From positions 35,684,283 through 35,748,282 of the forward strand of contig OU612066.1 in NCBI GenBank assembly GCA_914767715.1: 64,000 bases of DNA, written 5' to 3'. Each line of letters starts with the position of its first letter. Position 1 is the first letter of the stretch. The DNA is from Membranipora membranacea (lineage: Eukaryota; Bryozoa; Gymnolaemata; Cheilostomatida; Membraniporidae). This document shows positions 36,047 through 47,947 of this stretch, piece after piece. The notes beneath the pieces are model-generated. The model saw only the letters and a list, made by a program, of their open reading frames with translations, was not told where the DNA came from and did no database searches. The translations under genes and the position numbers were made by a program.

Positions 36047-39000
36047 ACAGCAGTAATGACTTACAGTCGCTTACTCTGATATTGCGCTGAGTATTGAGAT
36101 TATAATAGTTCTCCAAAAAAATTATTATCATAATGTGCTTGGTGTGGCTTATATTTTCTGAAGTAAATAAATCAACCTCATCAAAGACTTTGTAGTATGG
36201 TTTGGAGTTCAAGGAATGTGCCAAAATTTGGATTTCGATCAAAAGATAGCGTGATAAGATCAGTGATACGGCTTTGAAAATGAAATTCAACATATATTTA
36301 GCAAACTAATTTTGCAAAAAAAATCTGTTCAGACATAAAAATTTTGACTCAATCGCTTGTGATATTTTCGCTGAAATCGACACGCCGATTATCAGCTTCT
36401 ATCATGCAATCCTGAGATTTCGAGCCGACCTAGCACCAACAGGATCTGATGGGTGCCTTAGTTAGTATCACCTAACCAATGAGGATTAAATCAAACATTC
36501 AATAAATGGACATGGAGACCTCCAATAACTAGCAGCCAGGGTCATTAAGAAGTGAGAAGAATTTGTTATTAGAAAGGACTATCCAAACCATTGATAGGAA
36601 TATTTATATCAATGATCCAAACCTGCATAACTCCATGTTTAGTTTTCAGACGTCACATTAAACTTTAAGCTCATAGGATTTGAGGTTTGGATTTATTAAT
36701 TGATATATGTAATGATTGAGGGCACATCATCCTTGTGTGTTTCCTTTCCCCTGTACTGGGTACACCTCAGATTAACACAGTGACAGGGCTCAATCAAATC
36801 AATATTGTTATCAAATCCATGTTGTCAGCGATCAAGCCAGACAATTATGATCAGTTGCGACATAGCTATGATAAGTTTTGATGTGTTAATCCCTCTTACA
36901 AATCTGTGATTATCCTGTGTGAGGTCTTGGTAATCTCCCCATCCTGTTTGTTTAAATTTGAAGTATCGTACAAGAGTTATATATATATATAAATTAGGAG
37001 TTTCAAAAAGGCTGTCATCAAATAACCTGTCAGTAGTGACTTGAGGACTGAGATCTTAGTGTCAGCTACACTCAACAATCTTATCCCGGCTCTATAGTAT
37101 AAGATTATACCGGTAATGGGTGGAACTATCGGAGTCGTTTTTTTGCTTGCGATGAAAGCCTGCTTCCAAATCCTCAATGTCAAGGTATTAATCGCCCATA
37201 GCGTTCCCAGTGGCACCTTTTCAATCAGACCTTATCCCTGAAAATCTTCTTAATCTGTGGTCTGACTGCAGACTTGAACTCTCTCAGCTGGCAGGGCAAA
37301 TAGAGCAGAGTTTGGTAATACTAGTCATTAGTAGAGATTCGGCTTTGTGTAAGTAAAAATGAAATATTGTCAGCGTTCCCTTTGCCTACCTTCCCCTTAC
37401 CTTCCCCTTACATTGCCACTTTTTTGTCTCAAAAATAAGTGTTCCGTGACAAGGCTTAACTTGCCCAGCTAGGAAATAAATAGCAGACTGGTACTGTGGT
37501 TGAGTACTGTTGACTCTCTGGTATCCAGGCACCTGCCTCATACTATCCTTTCATCATGACCAAGAAAACTTGTTGACACCAAGAAAAATTGGTCTTGACA
37601 AGTTATTTATAGACATTATGTCAAATTCCCACATGTTGGCAGGCATTTATCCCACTAAAATAAGCCGTTTCACCGATCATCCCCCTCTCATGACACTTTT
37701 TGTTCTCTATTTTACCAAGGCGTACCTCCAACTCCTTGATTGCACCCACCATGAGGAATATCTATAAATGGCGACAATCTGGTCGTTACTGAAGAGGCAC
37801 GCCCTCTGCTACCTCATACGCTGTCTTTTGTACAATGAACATGAAGATTGGTGTAAGCTGTCTATTGTTACCGTTGTGACAATAATGAGGACACAATTCC
37901 AAATGTTGATGTCCTTGTCTTTTTCACCACTCTCACAGATTTGGGCGGCCGATAATAAAACTCCTCCCAGAAGCATCAATAATAAACATGAGTCAGCCTC
38001 ATTGTGATATCATCAGCAGTCAAAACACTGAGGAATTTCCCTCTGTGTATTCAGTTGTATAATAATGGAGATAAGTGGCTACAGATCAGAAGAGGTCTTA
38101 TCTTGCTGACGAGTCAGTCAATCTCGTCGTCAAGAGTGTGTGCGTATGAGACATACCAGGCTATTTCTATTGAGTGGGTGATAGTATTTAATTGTTCTAT
38201 TGTAGTGATTCAAATCGAAAACATGACTTTCAAATTTGCAACACAATGATTGTTGTCATTGAGACGCTTATCAGTCTATACAATCTGAAAATAGATTTTC
38301 CTTGTTTGATGACGGGACATGTACGTTTTGTAGTGTATGAATCGCTATGTAGTCGAGCCAATCAAGTTTAAATGGTTGAGCTGTTTTGACACCGATTATG
38401 AAGGCAGCTTCCAGTTTCAAAGAGAACTATCTTGTTTTATGGTGTCTTTCGTAAGCTGAAGCGCGACTGAAACATCCTGTATGCAAGGACAAAAAAAGCA
38501 ACTTGTTTGGATTAATCAGCGACTTAGCACCCACAAAAATGGTTGCAACTCACAATAGTTGTCTTGGTGCCAAGATCTCTTGTGCCTAGTGTCATCTTTG
38601 TCCCACAGATAAATCAGTCTAAGATTACCCAATGTGTTGTGTGTGTTGTGTGGAAGTTGAGGCCGGTTGAGTCACATTCTAGTTTGGATTGAAGGCACTG
38701 TTTATTGTGCAGATTTGAGTAATTAGTGGTTAGTAATCCCTGGCACCAGTAGCTTCATCTATGGTTCAGAGTTACACTCACTGAACTAACCAGTGATTTG
38801 CCTGAGCTTTGTCCTTGATGTATACCGATAGACCCTAGCAGCGCCACACCAATCATCTGTTTACATACAAAGTAAAGACATCATTACACGGTACCTTATT
38901 TACCATAGAGAAGTTAGGTATTCGCTTGATAGCTTGATATGAGGAAAGGATTGTCACTTTGCCCAGTCTAGAAATAGCTAAACATAGCACTAGCTAACAT

Positions 39001-39989
39001 CTACTCACCCTACTTACCCTGGTACTTAAATTTCCAGCTAGTCAAAATTATGTGCTAGCTAACATTAAGCCCCCCCCCCCCTTCCATAAACACTAAACTA
39101 AACTCTAGCTAACATACTCTTCTTGGTGCATAGAAACAAAATTTGCCTACTACGTGATTTGTACTTTTACATGAATTAACCCTCATCAATTTTCTGAATA
39201 AGTTTTATAGTTTAATTAATAGCTTAGATGGGCATATTTTTTGCATATCTGGCAATTAAACATATCAAAGACCTGTAAGTGTAATGTTATTGCGCAACAT
39301 TACTACCAACATGGTTCATTGTGAAATGTTGAATTTTTTTTATTAACCCGACAATTACGTAGTTTCAGTCTCACATGTTCCTTTGAAGTTGTTAAAAGCA
39401 TCCTGTTTTGTATTCGCCTTTATCAGTAATATAATGTTATCTGTTTCATTAGCTGGTCAATGATGCCTGCGTTTTATTGCAACACTAACTTGTTTGTATC
39501 ATGTCTGCCCTGGAGGAGAGATGGGACAACTTCAAACTTCATAAGTTTATTAACATCAGGGAGGGTGGCTGCATTACATCTGTATAACAGAAACTGTAGA
39601 AACATTTATATATTTATGGGTGGAATTGAGATGAGTTTTGTTCAAATACTGTGCTAGAATACCAGGACTGATATATTAATATATTGGCTTGTATACTAGA
39701 TAAAGGAATTCAGATATACATCTACTGCAATCTCCATTTTTACTGTCAGTGTACACTCTCAAGTAAGTTCAAATAAATGTGAGGTTAATCTATGTCTACA
39801 GCTAATGATACAGTTAAAACCCTATCTATAGGAGACAAAGTTATTCACCATTTCACACATGCTTGCTAGCTAAAATTTACTCTTCTTTGCTCTATATAAG
39901 CTCCGACCACTAACATAGGTTGGCAGTAGCCAAATGTAGTCACCATTAAACTAGGTAACCCAAACTCGGCTATCATTTACTCCACTTGG

Positions 39990-40075
39990 GCATATATATT
40001 ATAAATTATATAATATATATATACATATAACATATATGTAACATATATAACATATAATATATACATTATAAACTC
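39990..40075. repeat. AT-rich imperfect microsatellite
   Basis: Alternating ATAT, ATAACAT and ATGTAAC motifs run for about 85 bp, self-complementary over much of the length. It is ordinary simple sequence 190 bp before the large foldback. Confidence 0.7.
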
Positions 40076-40263
40076 TATTTTTCCAACCAAGCCTAAGCCT
40101 GAAAATGAAATAAGGTGTTCTTGCGGAACTTGTTGATATACTTTACACTGAGAAGAGTGTTTGTGTGACGTCGCTTGAGTTTGCATTCAGGAACTGAGTA
40201 GGTTTGCTCAAAGTGTTAAATCTTCAAATTTGTAATTGGAACACTTTATCAGTTAAGTATAGA

Positions 40264-41649
40264 CCATAGACTTAAGGTAATGTCAAACACCGATCCGAAT
40301 ATCAACATATCATATACTGTTGGAAAGCTGCCGAGCTACTGAAAATGAATACCTGAACAAAACTTGATTTGATGACTTTGTGTCATTTTAGGGAGGAAAT
40401 GAGGCAGAAAACGCTGTTTTTGTCAATGCAGATTGAGGAGCCAAATTAATTGCAAGAAATTTTAAAACAGGTGGAATATATACTTAGAGATTGCGTTCAT
40501 CGTAAAATTTAATTTTCCTTGATAAATGACTAGTCCAATTTGATTTTTACGTCACGCCATACAATGCATTTTTTGTGAAGCCATGAAAATATGTCAAATT
40601 TCAATCATTAATTCACAACAGATCATAGGCTCCTAACAGAATTAATTATGATTTTCTTTTAGAGTACTCTTCAAATGCCATACACATTGACTTTCAACAA
40701 ATTAGCTTGCATATTGCAGTGACAGTAAACTCTTGAATACAGCATACTAACTTTGTCACCTTTGCATAACTTCAAACATGCTGTCCAAATGACCATTATT
40801 GTGGCCAAACAAAGTTTTTTTGAAAGTTCTCACATACGAAGCCGCTTTCATTAACCATGGTGCACACAGGAAATGCCAACAGAATTTTTCATTGCATCTT
40901 CATCGTTCTTGAATTTAACGCAAAAGAATGCTAAAAAACAGCTGTTTTTTTGGGACTTTTAAGGTGTTTTTGGGCATTCTTTTGCGTTAAATTCAAGAAA
41001 AATTAAGATGCAGTAAAAAATTCTGTTGGAATTTCCCGTGTACACCACGGTTAATGAAAGCGGCTTCGTATGTGAGAACTTTCAAAAAAACTTCGTTTTG
41101 CCACAATAATGGTCATTTGGACAGCATGTTTGACGTTATGTAAAATTGGCGAAAAAATAAGCTGTATTTGAGAGTCTACTGTCTTTGCAATATGCAAACT
41201 AATTTGTTGAAAGCCAATGTGTATGACATTTGAAAAGAGAAAATCATAATTAATTTTGTTTCGAGCCTATGATCTGTTCTGAATGAATGATTGAAATTTG
41301 ACATTTTTTCATGGCTTCACAAAAAAATGCATTGTATGGCGTGACTTAAAAATTCAATTTGGACTAGTCATATATCAAAGAAAATTAAGTTTTACGATGA
41401 ATGCAATCTCTAAGTATACAATCCACCTGTTTTGAAATTTCTTGCAATTAATTTAATTCCTCCATCTGCATTGACAAAATTAGTGTTTTCTGCCTCATTT
41501 TCTCCCTAAAATGACACAACGTCATCGAATCAAGTTTTTGTTCAGGTATTCATTTTCAGAGCTCGGCAGCTTTCCAAAGGTATATGATATGTTGATATTC
41601 AGATCGGTCTTTGACATTACCATAATAATATTTATTATATAGTCTATGG
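40264..41649. mobile_element. 1.39-kb foldback (long inverted-repeat) element
   Basis: The left arm (40264-40932) and right arm (40974-41649) are reverse complements over almost their full 670 bp, at roughly 90 % identity by eye. The central spacer is about 41 bp and contains an AAACAGCTGTTT core. Matching pairs can be followed from the outer CCATAGACT / AGTCTATGG, through AATACCTGAACAAAA / TTTTTGTTCAGGTATT, to GCAAAAGAATGC / GCATTCTTTTGC. There is no ORF, so it is non-autonomous. The superfamily cannot be assigned. The right tip is interrupted by the hAT-like element. Confidence 0.9.
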
Positions 41650-42551
41650 CATGGGTGGGCAACTTTTTCTTGAAAAAGGCCACATTTTACGCCGGCTCAA
41701 CTCAAAAGGCCGCAACATATCTTTCAGGGATAAAATTGGAACTGGATTAGCAATTTTGGCACTTCCTATTTTGTAAAAACTAAAACAGATTTATGTGTAA
41801 AAACTGCAGTATGTCGCAAAAACCATCAACTCAGCAGAAATACTGGTTTATCTAATCTTCTTGAGTTTTGTGATGTCATTTTACCTCATGATTTGATTGT
41901 GTACATGTCTGTATCCCCATGTTTCATGTGTATGATTAAAGCGCAGGGTAGGTGCGGGAGGGGTGCTGTAGCGCCCTCCCAGGGGTTAAAGTGTAAATAA
42001 AGTTCATACAGGACTGTTTTGGTGGAGAAGGAAGTATTTTCGCGGAGCGAAAATTTTTAAAAAAGTTTTTTTGTGTCCTGTCTAAGTTTTCACCTTACAG
42101 CTCCCGCCCTCTCTCAAAGGAGGGAAATTTTCGCAAATGATTGTGAAATGAAGAATTCAATATGGAACATTTCAGCCATAATGCAGGAGCACTTGTCACA
42201 AAGGGAATTTTTGTCCACAGAGACTGTTTTGCAAACAACAAAAATTACTATAATGTTAGAGAAACTTGTAATTTTAACATTCAAAGATCACTGCTTTGTG
42301 TTATTTCGAAAGGACAAAACTTGATAAAGTAGTAAGAGTGGCTTGGAAGCTAACTACATGCATAATACAGAATGGCCACTATTTAGAAATATCTTGAGCT
42401 TACAGAGCGCTATGCATACTTGGTTTTCCACATAAATAAAGGGAAATCAAAATTAATGTATGAAAAGTTTTACAGGCATAAGGCCACAATTAGGCCGCAA
42501 AAGATAACCCATTAGGCCGCACTGGCAATAAGGCCGCAGGTTGCCCACAGC
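41650..42551. mobile_element. Non-autonomous hAT-like DNA transposon (about 0.9 kb)
   Basis: The element begins CATGGGTGGGCAAC and ends GTTGCCCACAGC, so TGGGCAAC forms the core of short terminal inverted repeats. It is flanked on both sides by TAGTCTATGG (41640-41649 and 42552-42561), which contains an 8-bp target-site duplication. Subterminal motifs AAAGGCCACA, AGGCCGCAA and AGGCCGCA are typical of hAT ends. The internal sequence has no transposase; the longest frame (42073-42324) is not protein-like. It sits exactly at the right end of the foldback. Confidence 0.8.
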
Positions 42552-44049
42552 TAGTCTATGGTATAGACTCTAGAGTGAAATAGAACAATACGCATGTGCC
42601 AACTGTCGAGGCATCGCAGCAAAGCCCCTGAATTGATTCACCTAGTAGACTGAGTATCTAAATTTGGAAAACATGAAAACCCATAATTTGGAAATATTGG
42701 GCCTCAACAGAACATTGGCTGTGCTGTCTCATAACCTCAAACCTTTGGAGTTGCCTTTCTCAGTGGGAGGCAGCGCCATCATCGCTGTGCTGCAGAGATA
42801 GACTATGCCATAAGGCTACCCTGCAGGCAGAATGGTGCATTAAATCAAGTTATATCCAATTTTTCTGCAGTTTGAGTTTTCCCCCTCGAGTAAAGACCTT
42901 TTCTATCATACTTTCTTAGCAAAGAAATCCATGTAAGGTCAAGTGCATAAGGAGCTTTGATAGCGCAAATGATCACATATCCAGACTTCTCCCTACCCAC
43001 ATACAAAAAAAAACTCAAAATTAACTTCAACCAACAACTCTCACAAATCACACACATCTCAAACTCAGACGACTCTCATAATCACAAAACCGACCGATAG
43101 AACAACTCGTCCTGCTAACATCAAGGATGTGTTCTATCAGTAATCATCAAAAATTGTCCAAAAAATGACTATCCCCCCCCCTCCCCACACGAGACAAGGC
43201 AAGTGCATAATGATATTATTTGAAGAAAAAAAACCTCCATGTGGGTCATCATTATTTTGTTGGTTGAAAGAACAGGCAGCGTTTGAGTTCATTGAAAACT
43301 TCATTTTTTTATAATATGATATCATTATATGTACATGCACATCTATTACTCTTGAACAATTATTATTTAATGAGAAATATTTGGCCCATAAAAAGTACCA
43401 CAGGTGAGAATTTGCTCATTCACTTTCTGGTACAGTCAGAGCCTTATTAAGATCGGGTATCTCGTCTTGTGTTTTATGTTGTTTGAACTGATTCTTAGAT
43501 AGAATTGCAAAGCTGAAAAGTATTCTATTTAATGGTATAGTACTGCATGGAGTCGCACACCAATATCAATACAATGTCTGATACGACCAATCATCAGGAA
43601 GGGAGCTGGACTTTAGTTGTTTTGGTTGCAGTGAAACCAAAGCAGTATTTACGCAGTGCAAGAATATCCGTCCAACATTTAGTAATCTCGTAGAGTGGAA
43701 CAATATCCACTAGGTGTATACTGTTACATGTACAACTAATTGCATAGCTTATATCATGTACAATTTTCATCTCTTCTTCTCTTTCAGTGACCATTTTATT
43801 CTGTTGTGTACTGGATTAGTGAATTACCTGGATAAGAGAACAGAATATCTGATGTAACAGATAAGCTCCAGGGCTGTAGCAATGAAGCAATAAAGTCGCC
43901 AACATTATACCGACCATTGCAGCCAGCAATCAGTAACCCAAGATTAATTAGTTTGGGAAAGTTGCTTTTGAGATGCGATCCCCAATTTAAAGCCCACGCC
44001 GATGAATATATTTACTTACCTTGACCGATAATTATTTTACAGAGACAGC

Positions 44050-47000
44050 ATGTACAAGAGCATATCAGACAGTGAGTGTACACACTCAGCGGTGAAGGGA
44101 AGGAACGGAAGACAGATCACTCTTCATCTCCATATTACCGGCAGAACATCTCCAAACTATTTGAAAGGTATTGCAATAAGCAACGACATTGATTGTTGGT
44201 AGTTAATCGATAGTAGTATAAAATCATTAGAAATCATTCGCTCTTTAGAACAAGGAATCGTTGCAATGCGAAAATTTGACTGAATTATATTAGTCATACA
44301 TTTCCACAAATTGTGAATCCTTGGTCCTTAATTAACTTAATACCTAGTTGGAACTAATTTTTTTAAAGATTTACCGGCATCATATGTGCCAAGACAGGAT
44401 TAGAACAGAAAAGATATTCAACCGAGTGATGAAGTTATAGAAAAAAAAGAAAAATATTTCGATTGAATTGAATTGAAATTTGTTTAGAGAATACTTTAAA
44501 TAACTCCGTTGGGGGGGGGGGGCATCTGACGAGCCCTTTTATATTTTACACCGATGACTGGCCTGCTGAACGGTACGCAAAGAAAATGTCTTTGTTGTGC
44601 AACATGTACAAAAGTTCTTCAATATATGAAATTAAACTGCGTTTGAAATAACAAAATGAAATTTCGCAAAAATTGAAATAAACCTTTGAATTCAGTTGTT
44701 CTAAAGGAGTTGAGAGAAAAAATGCACCGTCACCAGTAGAGAAGCACTGAAAGTGTGAATTTTCCAGGTACTCTTGACTATTTGAGTTTTATTGAAAATT
44801 AATTGCATAAACTTCAACCAGATCATCCAGCGATTAAGCCTCATGGTATTCGATCAAAAGTCAAACAACGGGCAATGTGTTTGATGATGCTTGGCCAGGG
44901 AGTTTGTCCCAAGCTCTTTGCTTGGACATTTATTTATCTAACATTCGCTATAGTTGTCTGCTCCTTGATATTAAGAAGACAACTACTATGTTTTCTCACA
45001 TCCTTCTTAGGCAGCTTTTTTGTAATTACTTTACTATTCTGTCCGTACTCGTAAAAAGCAAATGAGACAGTGATTACACTTGGAAAAGACGGCTTGGAAA
45101 AAATTAAGGAAGACATGCATATATATGGTACCTATACTTTATTTAGTCTGACAAATGTAGCAAGTCCAAATGAGGCCATGTGGAAAACATACATCCAGAA
45201 TCTGAATACTCATTCATAAAGTATGATAATTAAATTCTTCAATGTTGGTGGAATTCTGCATGATCCTATTTTCATAAGCATTATCTTGAAGGCTCCTTTG
45301 AGGTCAGGTTAATTTTCACTGGACCCCTCAGATAGATATCTTGCTGCACTGTGAATTCAAGTCATTGTTACCTTCTGAGAAGGACATCACATTTTACAAA
45401 ATATTGTGGACCTTTGCCCATAAGATGTATGCATATTCATTTTTTTTCTCAACACAATTTGGAAAACATTCTGCTATTGGATTGAAATAGTGTTTAAAAA
45501 AAGTGTTAAGTTATTAATTAAGGCATATAAATGTTTTGTTTTGAAAACTATTATAGAGAGAGTTGTCCGCTGTTGATCCTGAAGTGTAACTTGATGTCGT
45601 AGGAATTCAGGAATTCATCTACAATCACTTCTTCAGTTTGAAGTGCGAAATTGATAGAAGTGTAGATACAACCAATTATTCGCTACACAAACATTAGAAA
45701 GTATGTTGAACTTACTTTGCAAATGGCTGAGCAGCTACAAGCCAACATATGAAGGTAGGTATCTTTTTAATATGTGTCTTTTTTGTTTTCAGTCTCATGA
45801 GGCTGGCTTCATCCTGTATCTCATGTGGCTCTAACTTTCATGACATATATTATACTCCTGCTAAAAGCTTTTGAGGTCTCCCTCCTTTCCCTTATCTATC
45901 ATAATGGATAACATAATGAAGGAATTCCCAGTCATGTTGTTTTAATTATCTTAGAGTTTAGTGATGCGGTGATGCATGGAAAGGAAATACTTAGTGAAGA
46001 GGAAACTTTCTATGATTGCACAAGGTAAGACATCATCGTCACCTTTCAAATGCACTTCAGTGTCAACAATTTGTTTATCAAAATACAGCTGAGAGAAAAA
46101 TTAGTTGTCATATCCCTTGTTCTCAGTACCCGATGTTGATAGTTTTGGGCGCCTGTAACAGATGTCTATTGAATTGACTTTTACACATTTACGTACATGT
46201 ACAAATAATAGGGGAGCAGCCTCAATGGGTAAGGCTCGAGTGTTTCATGTGTGAGGTCATGGAGTCGCTTTTTGGCGTGTGAGGTGATGTGAGGAGGACC
46301 ATCCGGCCACAAATACTCCTGTGCCCCCTATTCAGTCCTTCTGTCAGGCAACCAGCATGGTTCAAGGCAACTCAACAACACCCGCTGATAAAAAATCCAG
46401 GCAACTTCTCACAAGGTAGTTGGTTACTGGCAAGTGACCTTCAATTTATCTACTGGTCACTGTTCACCTGAGAGTTTTATATTCGTACAAATGATGTATA
46501 AGTTGATCCGTTTTTCTTTTTAGTGAGATAGAATATGAGCCTGCTGTAGCTCAGACTCATAACGCTGGAACCCAAACTGTGGAAAAGAAATACAAGTGAG
46601 TGTCATGATAAATATACTATACACATTTTGTTCACACTGAGAAAAGGGGGAAAACTCAGGATAAAATAGGGCTCACAGTCATATTAATGTTTTATGTACA
46701 AATTCTAAAATAAGGGCTGTAATTGCCTTGTTCCGGCCCTTGTTGCCAGCACCCATACTGAAAATAATGGTCATCCTTAATAGCTCTGCATAAAACCTAC
46801 TAATGGAATTTATACTTATTTGCAAGAAGTGGAGATTGAGAAAATGTTTTAATTTTAGGAAGGTAGCGGGCATGCCGGCCGTAACAGAGACTTATAACGC
46901 TGTAACCCAAACGTCCACTGCGGAATACAAGTGAGTGTCTTCTCTATACAAATATGGGTTAATCAAGGAGTAAGGGAACCTCCTTGGATAATATACTATC

Positions 47001-47947
47001 CACTTTTTATTTTGGCAAGCAAATTCAAATCAGGTTGAAAATGATATAATTATATGTGATACAAGGGATTTTCAAATTGAGAATGAATCAATGTATATCA
47101 GATTTTGGCTTACAACATTGCAAGAAAAATGGCTGCAGCCCTGTATGTCCGATAACTGCATGAAAAGGCAAATGTGAAGTTTAAATATGCCGTAAAGATA
47201 GCTCATCAAACAGTGCTGCATTATAATATTTCACTTCATTCTAAAAGTTAAAGTTTCGTTTTGTATTTTAGGGCGGCCAACCTACAATATCCGTCGCTAA
47301 GTGAATGTTCGTTACCGAGAAGGGTAAGTTAACCTTTAAATCTCCCATTCTATCTCATGTATAACACATTCGAGCTATTCATAAAGGTTAGGAACATGTG
47401 GTTGATTTTAAAGAGAGGGCGGATCACCGATTTGCCGCTATATGAAGGTTTGACTGAATCTTTTTTTTGTCGTAGATATCAAAAGTTGAAAAAGCATACT
47501 TGATAATGAGTACTTAGTATCTTAGTATATATTTAGTGTCTTAGTCACTGAGCTCCAGGCATGTTTATAGATTGTGAGGGTGAGGAAACGGGCTGCCGCT
47601 CTCATAGAGCAGCGTCTGGAGGACTGTAACCGTAAAAGAAGACCAAAGATGAGGCTCAGGAAGCATGCCATGAAGTGAGTTTTTATCTCAACCAACGTCT
47701 TAAGTCTTTATATATACTCATACATGAATTATTAACTATAGACTCAGACTAAATCTTCAAACAGAAGTATTTTCTCACAGAGAATCCTCCGGATTTTGCT
47801 TCATAGCTCACATCACCGCTCCAATTCATCTCCTGCAAGATTTATGCTAGGCGAGGGAAAATTTTCCTTCTTTTATACTATTGTTTAATAGTTATGTGTA
47901 TTATTAATTTGACTGTTTCTTGCAGAGTTCCTAAACGCAGAATGTGA
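44050..47947 (+). CDS. Small basic protein of unknown function with alternative first exons
   Basis: Exons: first exon 44050-44167 or 45703-45754 (both end in phase 1), then 45955-46024, 46524-46595, 46859-46930, 47272-47323, 47571-47674 and 47926-47947 (TGA). The phases close exactly, giving 169 or 147 aa. I do not recognise the family. Visible: an acidic segment (HGKEILSEEETFYDC), two related repeats each encoded by its own 72-nt exon (AVAQTHNAGTQTVEKKYK and AVTETYNAVTQTSTAEYK), then a strongly basic C-terminus (VRVRKRAAALIEQRLEDC, NRKRRPKMRLRKHAMK) that could act as a nuclear or nucleolar signal. There is no signal peptide or membrane helix. Its upstream neighbour is divergent and the downstream gene is on the same strand. 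Confidence 0.75.
44168..45702 (+). other. Intron between alternative first exons
   Basis: No supported coding exon. It contains a G-homopolymer run near 44510-44522 and an 83-aa hydrophobic frame (44803-45054) without splice partners, not called. The sequence before 45703 should contain the promoter of the second first exon. Confidence 0.5.
45703..45754 (+). CDS. Alternative first coding exon B of the small basic protein (17 codons)
   Basis: The ATG at 45703 opens MLNLLCKWLSSYKPTYE and ends in phase 1 at gtaggt, the same phase as the exon at 44050-44167. Both join the common exon at 45955. The choice between promoters cannot be resolved from sequence. Confidence 0.6.
46209..46290 (+). mobile_element. 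Degraded tRNA-derived SINE head
   Basis: The sequence runs GGAGCAGCCTCAATGGGTAA then GGCTCGAG...CATGTGTGAGGTCATGGAGTCG. The CAATGGGTAAGGCTCGAG part resembles an A-box region, and AGGTCATGGAGTCG sits about where a B box (GGTCATGGGTTCGA in animal SINEs) would lie. It is too diverged to be a functional tRNA. It lies in an intron of the small basic protein gene. Confidence 0.4.

Larger units (their letters stand above)
35713..44049. other. 8.3-kb repeat-rich intergenic region between two divergent genes
   Basis: No coding exon can be supported here. From left to right it holds the 5' flank of the 396-aa gene, a 10-bp minisatellite, AT-rich runs (36980, 39990-40075), a C-run near 39070, a 1.4-kb foldback, a 0.9-kb hAT-like element, and further unassigned sequence before the next start codon. 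ORFs at 37510-38249 and 42073-42324 have no domain. Confidence 0.6.

Noticed and set aside
37510-38249. Three consecutive plus-strand frames
   Set aside because: They lie in different frames, have no domain, and fall in repeat-rich intergenic DNA.
42073-42324. 83-aa frame inside the hAT-like element as transposase remnant
   Set aside because: No transposase motif is visible; too short and not similar to a hAT dimerisation domain, so the element is called non-autonomous.
44803-45054. Hydrophobic 83-aa frame with membrane-like helices
   Set aside because: Lies in an intron of the small basic protein gene with no matching splice sites; hydrophobicity follows T-rich composition.
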